A DNA stretch of 64,000 bases. It comes from Chryseobacterium daecheongense. Lineage in GTDB: Bacteria; Bacteroidota; Bacteroidia; Flavobacteriales; Weeksellaceae. The translations under genes and the position numbers were made by a program. The notes under the pieces were generated by a model. That model saw only the letters and a program-made list of their open reading frames with translations. It ran no database searches and was not told the DNA's origin. The DNA lies in NCBI RefSeq assembly GCF_003729955.1, contig NZ_RJTX01000001.1, forward strand, positions 1,116,001-1,180,000, written 5' to 3'. Positions 17,146 to 26,234 of this stretch are shown here, piece after piece. Positions within the stretch are counted from its first letter, which is position 1. Every line of letters begins with the position of its first letter.

Positions 17146-17275
17146 ACCGCTTTTGAATTTACTAAGTTATATGAAGTTATGAATGATGTTTTTGATAGGA
17201 CAAAGATAGAACCTGCCTCATTTCAATATCTCAGGAAAATCCCTATAGCGATATCCGTAAAAATACGGTAAATAT

Positions 17276-17309
17276 AAAAAGCCCGGCAACAAATGTTGCC
17301 GGGCTTTTT
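17276..17309. terminator. Strong bidirectional terminator
   Basis: A 15-bp stem (AAAAAGCCCGGCAAC and its complement) with an AAAT loop lies 18 bp beyond the end of the aminopeptidase gene. It mainly serves that minus-strand gene. Confidence 0.88.
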
Positions 17310-17327
17310 ATATTTATTTTTTATTAA

Positions 17328-19097
17328 TTAAAGCGGGCTTACTAATTGTAAAAACCAATCTTTAACCTCACCTTCCAGATAAGGGCCTATTTTCTCCTCG
17401 CATGTCTTATGATAAGCATTTAACCACTCAATCTCTTTTTCTGAAAGGATTTCTTTTACAATAGTATCCTTGAAGAACGGACAGAACGTCAGTGTTTCGA
17501 ATTCATAAAACGTTCCGAATGGTGTTTTTTCTGATTCCTTTACCGCAATCAGATTCTCATGACGGATTCCGTATTCTCCCTCTACATAAAAGCCTGGCTC
17601 ATTGGAACAGACCATTCCCGGAAGCAGTTCCTGCGGATTCATATCTTTTCTGATATTCTGAGGACCTTCGTGTACATTCATAAAGCTTCCCACTCCATGT
17701 CCGGTTCCATGATTATAATCTTTTCCTTCCATCCAAAGAGGAAGTCTTGCAATAGCATCCAATTGTACTCCTTTCGTTCCTCTTGGGAATTTTACCATAG
17801 ACAAACGGATCATTCCCTGTAAAACTAAAGTTGAGTTTCTTTTGAATTCTTCAGAAACGGCCCCTAAAGCTAATGTTCTGGTAATATCCGTAGTTCCTTC
17901 GAGATATTGACCTCCTGAATCTACCAGGATACTTGCATCGTTAGTAACCTCTTTGCTACCTTCGCTTTTTGCCGAATAATGCATGATGGCACCATTATCC
18001 TTATATCCTACGATACTTCCGAAACTTTCTCCTACAAAATTTTCTCCTTCTGCACGGAAGCCTCTTAATTTTTCTCCGATAGAATATTCATTCATGGCCT
18101 CTTTTCCGGCATTATGAGTTAGCCAGTAAAGGAATTTCACCATCGCTACCCCATCTCTTACCATTACCTTTCTGAACCCCTCCAATTCAGCCTCATTTTT
18201 CTGGGCTTTCATCAGATTTCCTGGAACAGCAGCTTTGATAAACTGGTTATCCGCTTTTAATGTTTCAAAAATCAATTGATTACTGTTCGGAGAAACCAAT
18301 ACTTTTTCATTCCTGAATGTTTTCAGATGATTGAAAAACTCTTCATAAGGCATCATTTTCACAAAGGAATCATCCAGTTGTTTTCTGGCCTCCACTTCCA
18401 GCTTTTCAAGATCAGTAAATAAAATTGCATCGTTTTTAGTAATGATGATATATCCTAAAAACACAGGATTACTTTCCACATCACTCCCACGTAAATTCAA
18501 CGTCCAGGCTACATCATCCAGACTTGAAATGACATGAACCGTAGCTTCCTGATCTTCCATTTTCTGGCGGATCGCCGCAATTTTATCGTTCACGGATTTC
18601 CCTGCCCTTTCCACAGGATGCACGAATATCGGGTTCTTAGATGGGGTTCCTCTTTCTTTCCATACCTGCTTTAAAAGAGGAAGATCCACTAAGGTGATAT
18701 TTTTTGAATTTAATTTTTGTGAAAGCAGTTCCCAGTTTGCATTGGAAGCTGCTAAAGCGTTTACTGCCACCTTTCCGCCTGCAGGAATTTCAGAAATGAT
18801 CCAGTCGATATAGTTGGGTGTTCCTTCAATCCCGTCTTTGAAAAGGTCAATTCCAGAGCCTTCTAGTTCAATGGCAGCCTGGGTAAAGTACCTTCCGTCT
18901 GTCCAAAGTCCGGCTTTATCTTTAGTTACTACCACAAATCCTGCGGAACCTAAAAATCCTGATAACCATGCTCTTTCCTGCCACTCTTCCGGCAAGTATT
19001 CGCTCATATGCGGATCGGCTGAATATACTATAAATGCATCAACATTATTTTTCTGCATTTCTTCACGAAGCGCAGCTACTTTTTCCTTTGAAGTCAT
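17328..19097 (-). CDS. Aminopeptidase P family protein (Xaa-Pro aminopeptidase)
   Basis: A 589-residue three-domain M24B metallopeptidase: two creatinase-like N-terminal domains (about 1-310) and a C-terminal pita-bread catalytic domain. Metal ligands are readable as D in ILVDSGGQY, D in GTTDITRT, H in GTGHGVGSFMNVHEGP and E in SNEPGFY and IRHENL. It removes N-terminal residues preceding proline and is probably cytoplasmic, as no signal peptide is seen. It is monocistronic, with a strong terminator downstream. Confidence 0.94.
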   Translation of the reverse strand: MTSKEKVAALREEMQKNNVDAFIVYSADPHMSEYLPEEWQERAWLSGFLGSAGFVVVTKDKAGLWTDGRYFTQAAIELEGSGIDLFKDGIEGTPNYIDWIISEIPAGGKVAVNALAASNANWELLSQKLNSKNITLVDLPLLKQVWKERGTPSKNPIFVHPVERAGKSVNDKIAAIRQKMEDQEATVHVISSLDDVAWTLNLRGSDVESNPVFLGYIIITKNDAILFTDLEKLEVEARKQLDDSFVKMMPYEEFFNHLKTFRNEKVLVSPNSNQLIFETLKADNQFIKAAVPGNLMKAQKNEAELEGFRKVMVRDGVAMVKFLYWLTHNAGKEAMNEYSIGEKLRGFRAEGENFVGESFGSIVGYKDNGAIMHYSAKSEGSKEVTNDASILVDSGGQYLEGTTDITRTLALGAVSEEFKRNSTLVLQGMIRLSMVKFPRGTKGVQLDAIARLPLWMEGKDYNHGTGHGVGSFMNVHEGPQNIRKDMNPQELLPGMVCSNEPGFYVEGEYGIRHENLIAVKESEKTPFGTFYEFETLTFCPFFKDTIVKEILSEKEIEWLNAYHKTCEEKIGPYLEGEVKDWFLQLVSPL

Positions 19098-19270
19098 TTT
19101 CTAATTTTTAAAAACCGAAAGTTACAAAAAATTTAATGTCGAAACCCTGCACTACATTAAATGATAAATTTTTAAGATAAATCAAATATTCACATAATTT
19201 CAATACACAAAAACAACAATTACCATTAATAATATAACATTTTGGAAAGATTCTTGCTATATCTTATCAT

Positions 19271-19708
19271 ATGAAAAAGCAGAATTATAAAAATCACAGG
19301 AAATATTATCCGCCGCATCATTTTATTTATCTTCCTTTATTGATTTTGCTCGAAGTTCTGGGCGTTTACAATATCTGGAATGATCCTCAGCATAAACTGG
19401 TCTGGATTTTATTTTCCATTATTATTTCCCTGCTTTTTTATCTGGCCATTATGGTCAGGCAGCATTATGCATTGGGGATTCAGAACCGTGTCGTTATCCT
19501 GGAATTCAGACAGCGGTATTTTGAAATGTTCAATACAAGATCAGATGATGTTGTCGAGAAATTGAGCTTCAGTCAGATTGCCGCTTTAAGATTTGCTGAA
19601 GATGAAGAGTTTAAAGAACTCTTGTATAAAGCACTTCATGAAAATATTTCAGGAGATGAGATCAAAAGATCTATTACAATCTGGAAGCCCGACCATCAAA
19701 GAGTGTAA
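19271..19708 (+). CDS. DUF6526-like small membrane protein
   Basis: A 145-residue protein with two N-terminal transmembrane segments (about 18-35 and 43-62) and a hydrophilic cytoplasmic C-terminal half (FRQRYFEMFNTRSDDVVEKL). The YKNHRKYYPPHHF start matches what I recall as DUF6526 in flavobacteria. The function is unknown. A small lipoprotein gene and a topoisomerase IB gene follow closely in the same direction. Confidence 0.7.
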   Translation: MKKQNYKNHRKYYPPHHFIYLPLLILLEVLGVYNIWNDPQHKLVWILFSIIISLLFYLAIMVRQHYALGIQNRVVILEFRQRYFEMFNTRSDDVVEKLSFSQIAALRFAEDEEFKELLYKALHENISGDEIKRSITIWKPDHQRV

Positions 19709-19732
19709 TACTAATCACCAAATATAAATATC

Positions 19733-19900
19733 ATGAAAAAGTTAAGTTTTTACGGTTTTAGCATATTCAGTTTATTACTATTAACCAGTTGTGAGGCAGT
19801 GGAGACCATTTTCAAGGCCGGAATGTGGTGGGGAATACTTTTAGTCTGTGCAGTTGTCGTTATTCTTTTTTTAATCTTTTCGAAGGGTAGAAACTCTTAA
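19733..19900 (+). CDS. Small lipoprotein with one membrane segment
   Basis: A 55-residue protein: a signal ending LLTSC, then EAVETIFKAGMWWG and a second strongly hydrophobic segment (ILLVCAVVVILFLIF) before a basic tail. Both a lipid anchor and a transmembrane helix are predicted from the sequence. It lies 24 bp after the DUF6526-like gene and 9 bp before the topoisomerase gene, so the three are probably one transcript. No function is known to me. Confidence 0.75.
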   Translation: MKKLSFYGFSIFSLLLLTSCEAVETIFKAGMWWGILLVCAVVVILFLIFSKGRNS

Positions 19901-19909
19901 CCACACCTT

Positions 19910-21019
19910 ATGGAGAAGAATACAGAACTGGAACTCATTTCCCACCTGAAGCCTTCAAAAATCGTCAAAATCATGAATGATCCGGAAGCTTCTGCAAAGG
20001 CGGTACATCTAGTATATACTACCGATGCAGAAACCGCCGGAATCACCAGGAAAAAGACAGGAAAAAAATATTCATATTATTATAAGAACGGGGAAAAGAT
20101 CACGGATAGAGACGAAATATCAAGGATCAATAAACTGGTTATTCCTCCCGCATGGGAAAATGTATGGATCTGCGCATTGGAGAATGGTCATCTTCAGGCA
20201 ACAGGTCTTGATGCCAAGAAGAGAAAACAATACCGTTATCATCCGTTATGGAGCGCTTTAAGAAATCATACGAAGTTCTACAGGATGCTTCAGTTCGGGT
20301 ACGCATTACCACAAATGCGGTTACAGATTGAAAAAGATCTTGCGTTGAGGAATTTTGAAAAAAGGAAGATTCTTGCCCTCATTGTAAGCTTAATGCAACG
20401 AACCAATATCCGAATCGGGAATAATGCTTATGAAAAATTATACGGCTCCTTCGGATTAACCACTCTTAAAGACAAACATGTAAAAATTAACGGACAAAAA
20501 ATTACTTTTTCTTTTAAAGGTAAGAAAGGGATCATGCACAATATTGATTTAAGAAGCCGGAGATTGTCCAGATTAGTGCAAAAATGTAAAGATATTCCCG
20601 GAAAAGAGCTTTTCCAATATTATGACGATGAAGGAAACCGTCATTCCATAGATTCCGGGATGGTGAATGAATATATCAAAGAAATCAGCGGGGAAGATTT
20701 TACGGCCAAAGATTTCAGGACATGGTCAGGAACCGTAAGTGCTCTGATCGCATTTAAAGAGATAGGCTACGCCGAAAGCAATGCTGAATATAAAAGCAAA
20801 GTAAAAGAGGCGTTAGATATTGTAGCGTCTCATCTCGGCAATACTGTCGCAGTCTGCAAAAAGTACTATGTCCATCCTTTAGTGATCAATCTGTATGAAA
20901 ATAATACTATAAAAAAATACCTTGATGAGCTGGAAGTTATTGAAGCCAATGATGACAAAGCGGATCTTACGCAGGAAGAAAAACTGGTGCTCAAAATATT
21001 AGAAAATGAAAAGATGTAA
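19910..21019 (+). CDS. DNA topoisomerase IB (poxvirus-like)
   Basis: A 369-residue type IB topoisomerase of the small bacterial/poxviral class that relaxes supercoils by a 3'-phosphotyrosine intermediate. The core IPPAWENVWI...QYRYHPLW, the RTNIRIGN region with catalytic Arg and the C-terminal KKYYVHP with catalytic Tyr (probably Y320) are intact. It lacks the eukaryotic linker, as expected. It is probably co-transcribed with the two small membrane genes upstream. Confidence 0.93.
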   Translation: MEKNTELELISHLKPSKIVKIMNDPEASAKAVHLVYTTDAETAGITRKKTGKKYSYYYKNGEKITDRDEISRINKLVIPPAWENVWICALENGHLQATGLDAKKRKQYRYHPLWSALRNHTKFYRMLQFGYALPQMRLQIEKDLALRNFEKRKILALIVSLMQRTNIRIGNNAYEKLYGSFGLTTLKDKHVKINGQKITFSFKGKKGIMHNIDLRSRRLSRLVQKCKDIPGKELFQYYDDEGNRHSIDSGMVNEYIKEISGEDFTAKDFRTWSGTVSALIAFKEIGYAESNAEYKSKVKEALDIVASHLGNTVAVCKKYYVHPLVINLYENNTIKKYLDELEVIEANDDKADLTQEEKLVLKILENEKM

Positions 21020-21028
21020 TAGTATTTT

Positions 21029-21125
21029 GTCAATAAGTGAACAGTCAATTTATTTCATAGTCAATTTCTTATCTGATTCGGAAATTCGCTATTCACTTAC
21101 GAAGTAAAATTGACTATTGACATCA
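21029..21125. repeat. Palindromic intergenic repeat, copy A
   Basis: An AT-rich palindromic unit with 11-bp arms ATAGTCAATTT (21057-21067) and AAATTGACTAT (21107-21117), plus the words AAGTGAACAGT and TGACTATTGAC that recur in copies B (33986-34094) and C (38715-38805). It lies between the topoisomerase and P5C dehydrogenase genes. Confidence 0.6.
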
Positions 21126-21136
21126 AATAATTGTTG

Positions 21137-21144
21137 TAAATTTG
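21137..21144 (+). promoter_or_regulatory. -7 box TAAATTTG of the P5C dehydrogenase gene
   Basis: TAAATTTG lies 33 bp upstream of the ATG at 21178, with a TTG at 21117-21119 as a possible -33 element that overlaps repeat copy A. Confidence 0.5.
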
Positions 21145-21177
21145 TATCATTCGCAATTAAAAATAATACAACATAAT

Positions 21178-22803
21178 ATGTCAAAAGCAATTTCGCAAGT
21201 ACCATTAGCAGTAAACGAGCCAGTAAATTCTTATGCCCCGGGTTCTCCGGAAGTGAAAAGCCTTATCGCCACTTACAAAAAAATGTGGGCGGAAAAGACA
21301 GAAATTCCAATGGTGATCAATGGGAAAGAAGTAAGAACGGATGATAAAGTTCAGCTTCAGTCTCCTCAGGATCATGCTCATGACTTCGGGTTTTACCACA
21401 GAGGGACTATGCAGCATGTAGATGACGCCATCAATGCAGCATTGGCAGCAAAAAAAGAATGGAATGAGCTGGGTTGGGAACAACGTGCCGCTATTTTCTT
21501 AAAGGCAGCTGATCTTTTAGCAGGTCCATACAGAGATGTAATCAATGCAGCGACTATGATCGGGCAATCTAAAAATGTACATCAGGCTGAGATTGATTCT
21601 GCTTGTGAATTCATTGATTTCTTACGATTCAATGTAGAGTTCATGACGGAAATGTATTCTGAACAGCCGGTTTCTGACAATGGAATCTGGAATCGTGTGG
21701 AATACAGACCTCTTGAAGGATTCTGCTTTGCGGTAACTCCTTTCAACTTTACGGCTATTTCAGGAAACCTTCCTACTTGTATGGCGATGCTTGGAAACGT
21801 AGTAGTTTGGAAGCCTTCAGATAAGCAAATCTATTCTGCTAAAGTTATTATGGATGTTTTAACGGAAGCTGGCCTTCCTGCAGGAGTAATCAATATGATC
21901 TTCACAGACGGAAAAGAAACAGCTGAAAAAGTATTGGCACATCCTGATTTTGCAGGTCTTCACTTCACAGGATCTACGAGAGTTTTCCAGGGAATGTGGA
22001 AAATGATCGGTGACAATATTCATAACTACAGAACGTATCCGAGAATTGTTGGGGAAACAGGAGGAAAAGACTTCGTGATTGCTCACCCTTCATCGAATGT
22101 TGAGGCAGTGGCTACCGCTTTGGTAAGAGGTGCTTTCGAATATCAGGGACAGAAATGTTCTGCGGCTTCAAGAGCTTATATTCCTAAATCTCTTTGGGCA
22201 GATGTGAAAAAGGTAATGGAAACTCAGATTAACTCTATTAAAATAGGTTCTCCGGAAGATCCGTCCAATTTCATCAATGCTGTTATCGATAAGAATTCAT
22301 TTGAAAAATGCAAAGGCTACATCGAAAGAGCGAATATATCCAGTGAAGCTGATGTAGTGATCGGTGGAAAATGTGATGATTCTAAAGGATGGTTTGTACA
22401 CCCGACCGTGATCGAAACTACCAATCCTCATTATGAAAGTATGGTAGAAGAAATCTTCGGGCCTATCCTATCTGTATATGTTTATGAAGATCAGAACTGG
22501 AAAGAAACATTGAAACTGGTAGATTCTACTTCTCCTTATTCATTAACAGGTTCCGTTTTCGCACAAGACCGTTATGCGATCAATGAAGCTTTCAAAGCAT
22601 TGGAAAATGCTTCAGGAAACTTCTACATTAATGACAAACCGACGGGTGCTGTTGTAGGGCAACAACCTTTCGGCGGAGGCAGAGCTTCCGGAACTAATGA
22701 TAAAGCAGGTTCTAAAATGAACTTATTGAGATGGACCTCCGTAAGAAGTATTAAAGAAACGTTTGTTTCTCCTAAGGATTACAAGTATCCGTATTTGGGA
22801 TAG
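21178..22803 (+). CDS. pruA: L-glutamate gamma-semialdehyde dehydrogenase (P5C dehydrogenase)
   Basis: A 541-residue aldehyde dehydrogenase that oxidises glutamate semialdehyde/P5C to glutamate, the second step of proline catabolism. The general base lies in VGETGGKDF (E293) and the nucleophile in YQGQKCSAASR (C327). The N-terminal NEPVNSYAPGSPE segment and the length match the eukaryote-like (ALDH4) form seen in Bacteroidota. I chose the ATG at 21178 (MSKAISQVP) over one twelve codons upstream, which lies in the promoter region. No proline dehydrogenase gene is adjacent. Confidence 0.93.
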   Translation: MSKAISQVPLAVNEPVNSYAPGSPEVKSLIATYKKMWAEKTEIPMVINGKEVRTDDKVQLQSPQDHAHDFGFYHRGTMQHVDDAINAALAAKKEWNELGWEQRAAIFLKAADLLAGPYRDVINAATMIGQSKNVHQAEIDSACEFIDFLRFNVEFMTEMYSEQPVSDNGIWNRVEYRPLEGFCFAVTPFNFTAISGNLPTCMAMLGNVVVWKPSDKQIYSAKVIMDVLTEAGLPAGVINMIFTDGKETAEKVLAHPDFAGLHFTGSTRVFQGMWKMIGDNIHNYRTYPRIVGETGGKDFVIAHPSSNVEAVATALVRGAFEYQGQKCSAASRAYIPKSLWADVKKVMETQINSIKIGSPEDPSNFINAVIDKNSFEKCKGYIERANISSEADVVIGGKCDDSKGWFVHPTVIETTNPHYESMVEEIFGPILSVYVYEDQNWKETLKLVDSTSPYSLTGSVFAQDRYAINEAFKALENASGNFYINDKPTGAVVGQQPFGGGRASGTNDKAGSKMNLLRWTSVRSIKETFVSPKDYKYPYLG

Positions 22804-22818
22804 TAATAAGTAATATAG

Positions 22819-22843
22819 GCTCCGGAAATTCCGGAGCTTTTTT
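22819..22843 (+). terminator. Intrinsic terminator of pruA
   Basis: GCTCCGGAA pairs with TTCCGGAGC, followed by a T run. Confidence 0.85.
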
Positions 22844-22945
22844 ATTTAACAAACTTTATATCATTTTATTCTTTTTTAATAGGCAGAAAGACGTATTCGG
22901 AATAATTATTGGACTTTCTTTATCACACCAAACAAAATAATTTAT

Positions 22946-23167
22946 ATGAAAAAGTTAATGTTAGCAGCCTTCGGGTTAGGATTACTCGCAGTAAGTTGTG
23001 GAACTAAAGAGTCCTCTATGTCATCCAGTAGTACCGATTCGACAGCAGTAGACAATACAAGACAAACTGTACCGCCTACTACGACAGATACAATGACTAC
23101 TAAAACGACCAATCCTGACAGTATCAAGATTAAAATGGATTCAGCATCCACGACACCTGTTAAATAA
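22946..23167 (+). CDS. Small Ser/Thr-rich lipoprotein
   Basis: A 73-residue protein with a lipoprotein signal (lipobox AVSC, Cys18) and a low-complexity mature part rich in Ser, Thr and Asp. It has no recognisable domain. A terminator follows, and a second small lipoprotein of similar style comes next. The mature part may be only a surface-exposed linker-like chain. The function is unknown. Confidence 0.75.
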   Translation: MKKLMLAAFGLGLLAVSCGTKESSMSSSSTDSTAVDNTRQTVPPTTTDTMTTKTTNPDSIKIKMDSASTTPVK

Positions 23168-23192
23168 ATACAACATGTTTAACGTAAAATGG

Positions 23193-23228
23193 AAAATCCA
23201 CGGATGAAAGTTCTGTGGATTTTTTTTA
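23193..23228 (+). terminator. Intrinsic terminator between the small lipoprotein genes
   Basis: AAAATCCAC pairs with GTGGATTTT around a 13-nt loop and runs into a T tract. Confidence 0.8.
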
Positions 23229-23311
23229 TTCATGACCAGATAAGGTTGACAAACATCTTTTATCTTTATCTTATAATCATTATATTTGATTACTATCTTA
23301 AAATAATTATT

Positions 23312-23524
23312 ATGAAAAAACTATGGATGGGAACAATAGTAGGCTTACTGTTTTTAGGAAGCTGCGCCCAGAATAAAGAAAAGAGAGAAGAGTTTAAAGA
23401 AAGCAGGAATAAAGACTCTTTAAGAAATAGTATGGGAGATACAGCGGTTGCCCATTCAGAACCAGCTCCTGCAACTCCTTCGGACACGGCCACTGTAAAA
23501 ACCGACAGTTCCAAAACAAAATAA
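23312..23524 (+). CDS. Small charged lipoprotein
   Basis: A 70-residue lipoprotein (lipobox LGSC, Cys18). The mature chain starts highly charged (QNKEKREEFKESRNKDS) and ends Pro/Thr/Ser-rich. I chose the ATG at 23312, which directly begins an MKKLWMG signal peptide; an in-frame ATG far upstream overlaps the preceding terminator. Its tail resembles that of the preceding lipoprotein (TDSS/TPS repeats). The function is unknown. Confidence 0.75.
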   Translation: MKKLWMGTIVGLLFLGSCAQNKEKREEFKESRNKDSLRNSMGDTAVAHSEPAPATPSDTATVKTDSSKTK

Positions 23525-23532
23525 AAGATCAC

Positions 23533-23562
23533 AAATCCGCAGCTTCGCTGCGGATTTTTTAT
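23533..23562 (+). terminator. Intrinsic terminator after the second small lipoprotein
   Basis: An 11-bp stem AAATCCGCAGC with its complement, a TTC loop and a T run. Confidence 0.88.
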
Positions 23563-23633
23563 TGTTCTGCAAAAAACAATAACAGTTCGTAACTATTTTC
23601 ATTCTGGAACGACTTATGTGTTAACATAATTAT

Positions 23634-23641
23634 TACATTTG
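23634..23641 (+). promoter_or_regulatory. -7 box TACATTTG of the thioredoxin-like gene
   Basis: TACATTTG matches TAnnTTTG and ends 18 bp before the ATG at 23660. Confidence 0.5.
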
Positions 23642-23659
23642 TAGCCAATAAAAAGTATT

Positions 23660-24820
23660 ATGAAAAAAATAGCCCTATTTTCTTCTCTGTTTATCGGAGC
23701 TTTTGCTTTTGCACAGGGAATCCAATTTGAAAACAGCAACTTCGCTACCATTTTAGCCAAAGCGAAAAAAGAAAATAAACTTATCTTTGTTGATGCCTAT
23801 GCTTCATGGTGCGGACCATGCAAACTGATGGTAAAAAACATTTTCCCGCTTAAATCTGTAGGTGATTATTACAACAGCCATTTCATTAATGCTAAAATTG
23901 ATATGGAAAAAGGAGAAGGAATTGACCTTGCCAAGAAATACAACGTAAAAGCCTACCCTACTTATTTATTCATCAACGGAAATGGAGAGGAAGTACACAG
24001 AACATTAGGCTATGTGGAAGAGAATGACTTTATCCAATTCGCAAAAGATGCAGAAGACCCTAATAAAACACTGGCCGCTTTAAAGCAAAAGTTTGAAAAA
24101 GGAGAAAAAGATCCTGAATTTTTAAAGAATCTTGCCGGATTAACAATTTATAACGATGCCGAGTTTGCCGGAAGAGTGCTGGAACGTTATTTCAAAGCTA
24201 AAACAGAACTGAACCAGGAAGATATTCAGATGCTGCTTTCCGCAACACAAAGTACAGACAGCCCATTGTACAAAATATTCCAGGAAAAGAAAGCAGATAT
24301 TACTAAAATTCTGCCTGCAGATAAATATGACAAGTTCGATAAGAATATCAAATTGAATTCTGTGGTGAAGAAATCTTATAATACAGACACTAAGACCTGG
24401 AATGACAGCTATTTCATGGCTGAAGCTCAGAAATTCTTAAGTAAAGAGGAAGCAGCAAAAATTCTAACAAAAGTAAAATCAAACAGAGCTTTAAAAGAAA
24501 AGGATTTTGCTACATATGAAAAGCTGGCTTTGGAAACTTATAGAGATTATTCCGCAGCAAGTTCTGAAGAATTGAATTCTGTTGCATGGAATTTCTTTGA
24601 AAATGTTAACGACAAAACTTCTTTAGAAAAAGCAGTAGCTTGGGCACAGGAATCCGTAAAGAAAAATCAGAATTATGCCAATACGGATACTTTAGCCAAT
24701 CTTTACAATAAGATCGGTGATAAAAAGAATGCAAAACTTTGGGCAGAAAAATCTATTGAACTGGCAAAAAGCACAGGACAGGATTATGCAGACACTGAAA
24801 AGCTATTGAAAAGCCTTTAA
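23660..24820 (+). CDS. Exported thioredoxin-fold protein with helical C-terminal extension
   Basis: A 386-residue protein with a signal peptide ending AFAQG, then a thioredoxin domain (about 22-130) with the active site WCGPC (C51, C54) and the cis-Pro segment KAYPTYLFI. Residues 140-386 are helical and resemble TPR-like repeats (SVAWNFFENVNDKTSLEKAV, then ANLYNKIGDKKNAKLWAEKS). It is probably a periplasmic disulfide reductase or chaperone. It is monocistronic. Confidence 0.9.
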   Translation: MKKIALFSSLFIGAFAFAQGIQFENSNFATILAKAKKENKLIFVDAYASWCGPCKLMVKNIFPLKSVGDYYNSHFINAKIDMEKGEGIDLAKKYNVKAYPTYLFINGNGEEVHRTLGYVEENDFIQFAKDAEDPNKTLAALKQKFEKGEKDPEFLKNLAGLTIYNDAEFAGRVLERYFKAKTELNQEDIQMLLSATQSTDSPLYKIFQEKKADITKILPADKYDKFDKNIKLNSVVKKSYNTDTKTWNDSYFMAEAQKFLSKEEAAKILTKVKSNRALKEKDFATYEKLALETYRDYSAASSEELNSVAWNFFENVNDKTSLEKAVAWAQESVKKNQNYANTDTLANLYNKIGDKKNAKLWAEKSIELAKSTGQDYADTEKLLKSL

Positions 24821-24832
24821 TATACAAATATC

Positions 24833-24861
24833 AATCGCCGGTTTTTAACTGGCGATTTCTT
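24833..24861 (+). terminator. Intrinsic terminator of the thioredoxin-like gene
   Basis: AATCGCC pairs with GGCGATT, with inner GTT/AAC pairing and a T-rich run after. Confidence 0.75.
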
Positions 24862-24875
24862 TTAATACACTATAA

Positions 24876-25077
24876 AACCACAAAAGTCGCAAAAGATTTT
24901 TACTGTATAATTTTTTTCTGAACACTTTAGTTACTTAAGCTGAAAGTCATGTCGTTTAAAGTTCACATAAGCCAAAAATCAGAGGTTTTCAATAAAACTA
25001 ATGTGCTCTTATTCACATTGCTATAATGAACTTAAAATAGCTTACGTGTTAAAAAAACTTTTGTGACTTTTGTGGTT
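24876..25077. repeat. About 200-bp inverted-repeat element, MITE-like
   Basis: A 20-bp arm AACCACAAAAGTCGCAAAAG (24876-24895) is matched at 25058-25077 by its reverse complement with one mismatch (a change that still pairs as G-U in RNA). Inner segments also partly mirror each other (CTTAAGCT with AGCTTACG). No reading frame and no clear target duplication are seen. It looks like a non-autonomous or structural intergenic repeat. Confidence 0.6.
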
Positions 25078-25088
25078 CAATAAAAAGT

Positions 25089-25117
25089 AAAAGTCCGCAG
25101 AAATTCTACGGACTTTT
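25089..25117. terminator. Intrinsic terminator of fabH
   Basis: AAAAGTCCG pairs with CGGACTTTT, with inner AGAA/TTCT pairing, 22 bp beyond the end of fabH. Confidence 0.8.
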
Positions 25118-25138
25118 ATATTGTAATCAATTTACTTT

Positions 25139-26161
25139 TTAGTACTCAAATAAAACACTTCCCCATGTAAATCCACTTCCGAATGCTGAAAGAAGAACAA
25201 GATCACCTCTTTTGATCTTTCCTTCCTCAATCGCTTCACTCAAGGCAATCGGAATAGAAGCCGCTGTTGTATTTCCATATTTCTGGATATTGTTATGGAT
25301 CTTCTCATCCGGAAGTCCGAATTTCTGCTGCACAAACTGGGCAATTCTTAAGTTCGCCTGATGTGGAATGAACATATCCAGATCTTCAACCGTTTTTCCG
25401 GCTTTTTCAAGCGCTTCCATCATAGTTTCAGGGAATCTTGTTACTGCATGTTTAAACACAAAGTTTCCGTTCATGATCGGATATACTTCTTTGTTTGTTA
25501 CATTTTCAGGTTCTTTTCTCATTCTGTCGCTCCACCCGAATTTAGAGCCCGGGAACTGCGTACACAGTTCATCGGCGTATTTTCCTTCAGAATGCATGTT
25601 CACCGCTAAAATATCTCCTGCATTTTCATCTTCAGTAGCCGAAAGGACAATAGCTCCTGCTCCATCCCCAAAAATAACGGAAACTCCTCTCCCTTCATCA
25701 GAGAAATCCAGTCCGAAAGAATGGATCTCCGCTCCTACTACTAAAATATTTTTATACGTTCCTGATTTGATGAAAGCATTCGCTACACTCATAGCATACA
25801 CAAACCCTGAACACTGATTTCTAACATCCAGCGCTCCGATCGTATCACATCCCAACATATCCTGAAGCAAAACACCGCATCCAGGGAAGTAATAATCCGG
25901 GGATAAAGTGGCAAAAATAATATAATCGATATCCTTCGCTGTTAAACCCGCTTTTTCAAGAGCCTTTTCAGAGGCTTTGAATCCTAAATAAGCGGTGGTT
26001 TCCTGGGAATCATTTCTGTTTTTTCTATGTCTTCTTTCTTTAATACCTGTTCTTTCGGTGATCCATTCATCATTCGTGGTCATTAATTTTGCTAGATCAT
26101 CATTCGTTACAACATTATCCGGCACATAAAATCCGATCCCTTTTATTGTACTTTTAATCAT
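25139..26161 (-). CDS. fabH: Beta-ketoacyl-ACP synthase III (FabH)
   Basis: Condenses acetyl- or branched acyl-CoA with malonyl-ACP to start fatty acid synthesis. It has 340 residues from the ATG at 26161, with the Cys-His-Asn triad at C117 (NQCSGF), H267 (PHQAN) and N297 (GNTTAAS). An in-frame TTG at 26182 is rejected because it lies inside the TATCTTTG promoter box. It is encoded alone, away from any fatty-acid gene cluster in this window. Confidence 0.95.
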   Translation of the reverse strand: MIKSTIKGIGFYVPDNVVTNDDLAKLMTTNDEWITERTGIKERRHRKNRNDSQETTAYLGFKASEKALEKAGLTAKDIDYIIFATLSPDYYFPGCGVLLQDMLGCDTIGALDVRNQCSGFVYAMSVANAFIKSGTYKNILVVGAEIHSFGLDFSDEGRGVSVIFGDGAGAIVLSATEDENAGDILAVNMHSEGKYADELCTQFPGSKFGWSDRMRKEPENVTNKEVYPIMNGNFVFKHAVTRFPETMMEALEKAGKTVEDLDMFIPHQANLRIAQFVQQKFGLPDEKIHNNIQKYGNTTAASIPIALSEAIEEGKIKRGDLVLLSAFGSGFTWGSVLFEY

Positions 26162-26179
26162 ATAGTTTTTTAATTTTGG

Positions 26180-26187
26180 CAAAGATA
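26180..26187 (-). promoter_or_regulatory. -7 box TATCTTTG of fabH
   Basis: The minus strand reads TATCTTTG 18 bp before the fabH ATG. It rules out the upstream alternative start. Confidence 0.6.
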
Positions 26188-26234
26188 AAACTTATTTAAC
26201 ACATAGTTTTTCAAAATATTAGTATTTTTACTTT

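Larger units (their letters stand above)
24821..25138. other. Gap holding a long inverted-repeat element and two terminators
   Basis: 318 bp without a gene. It contains the thioredoxin-gene terminator, an inverted-repeat element (24876-25077) and the fabH terminator (25089-25117). Confidence 0.6.
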
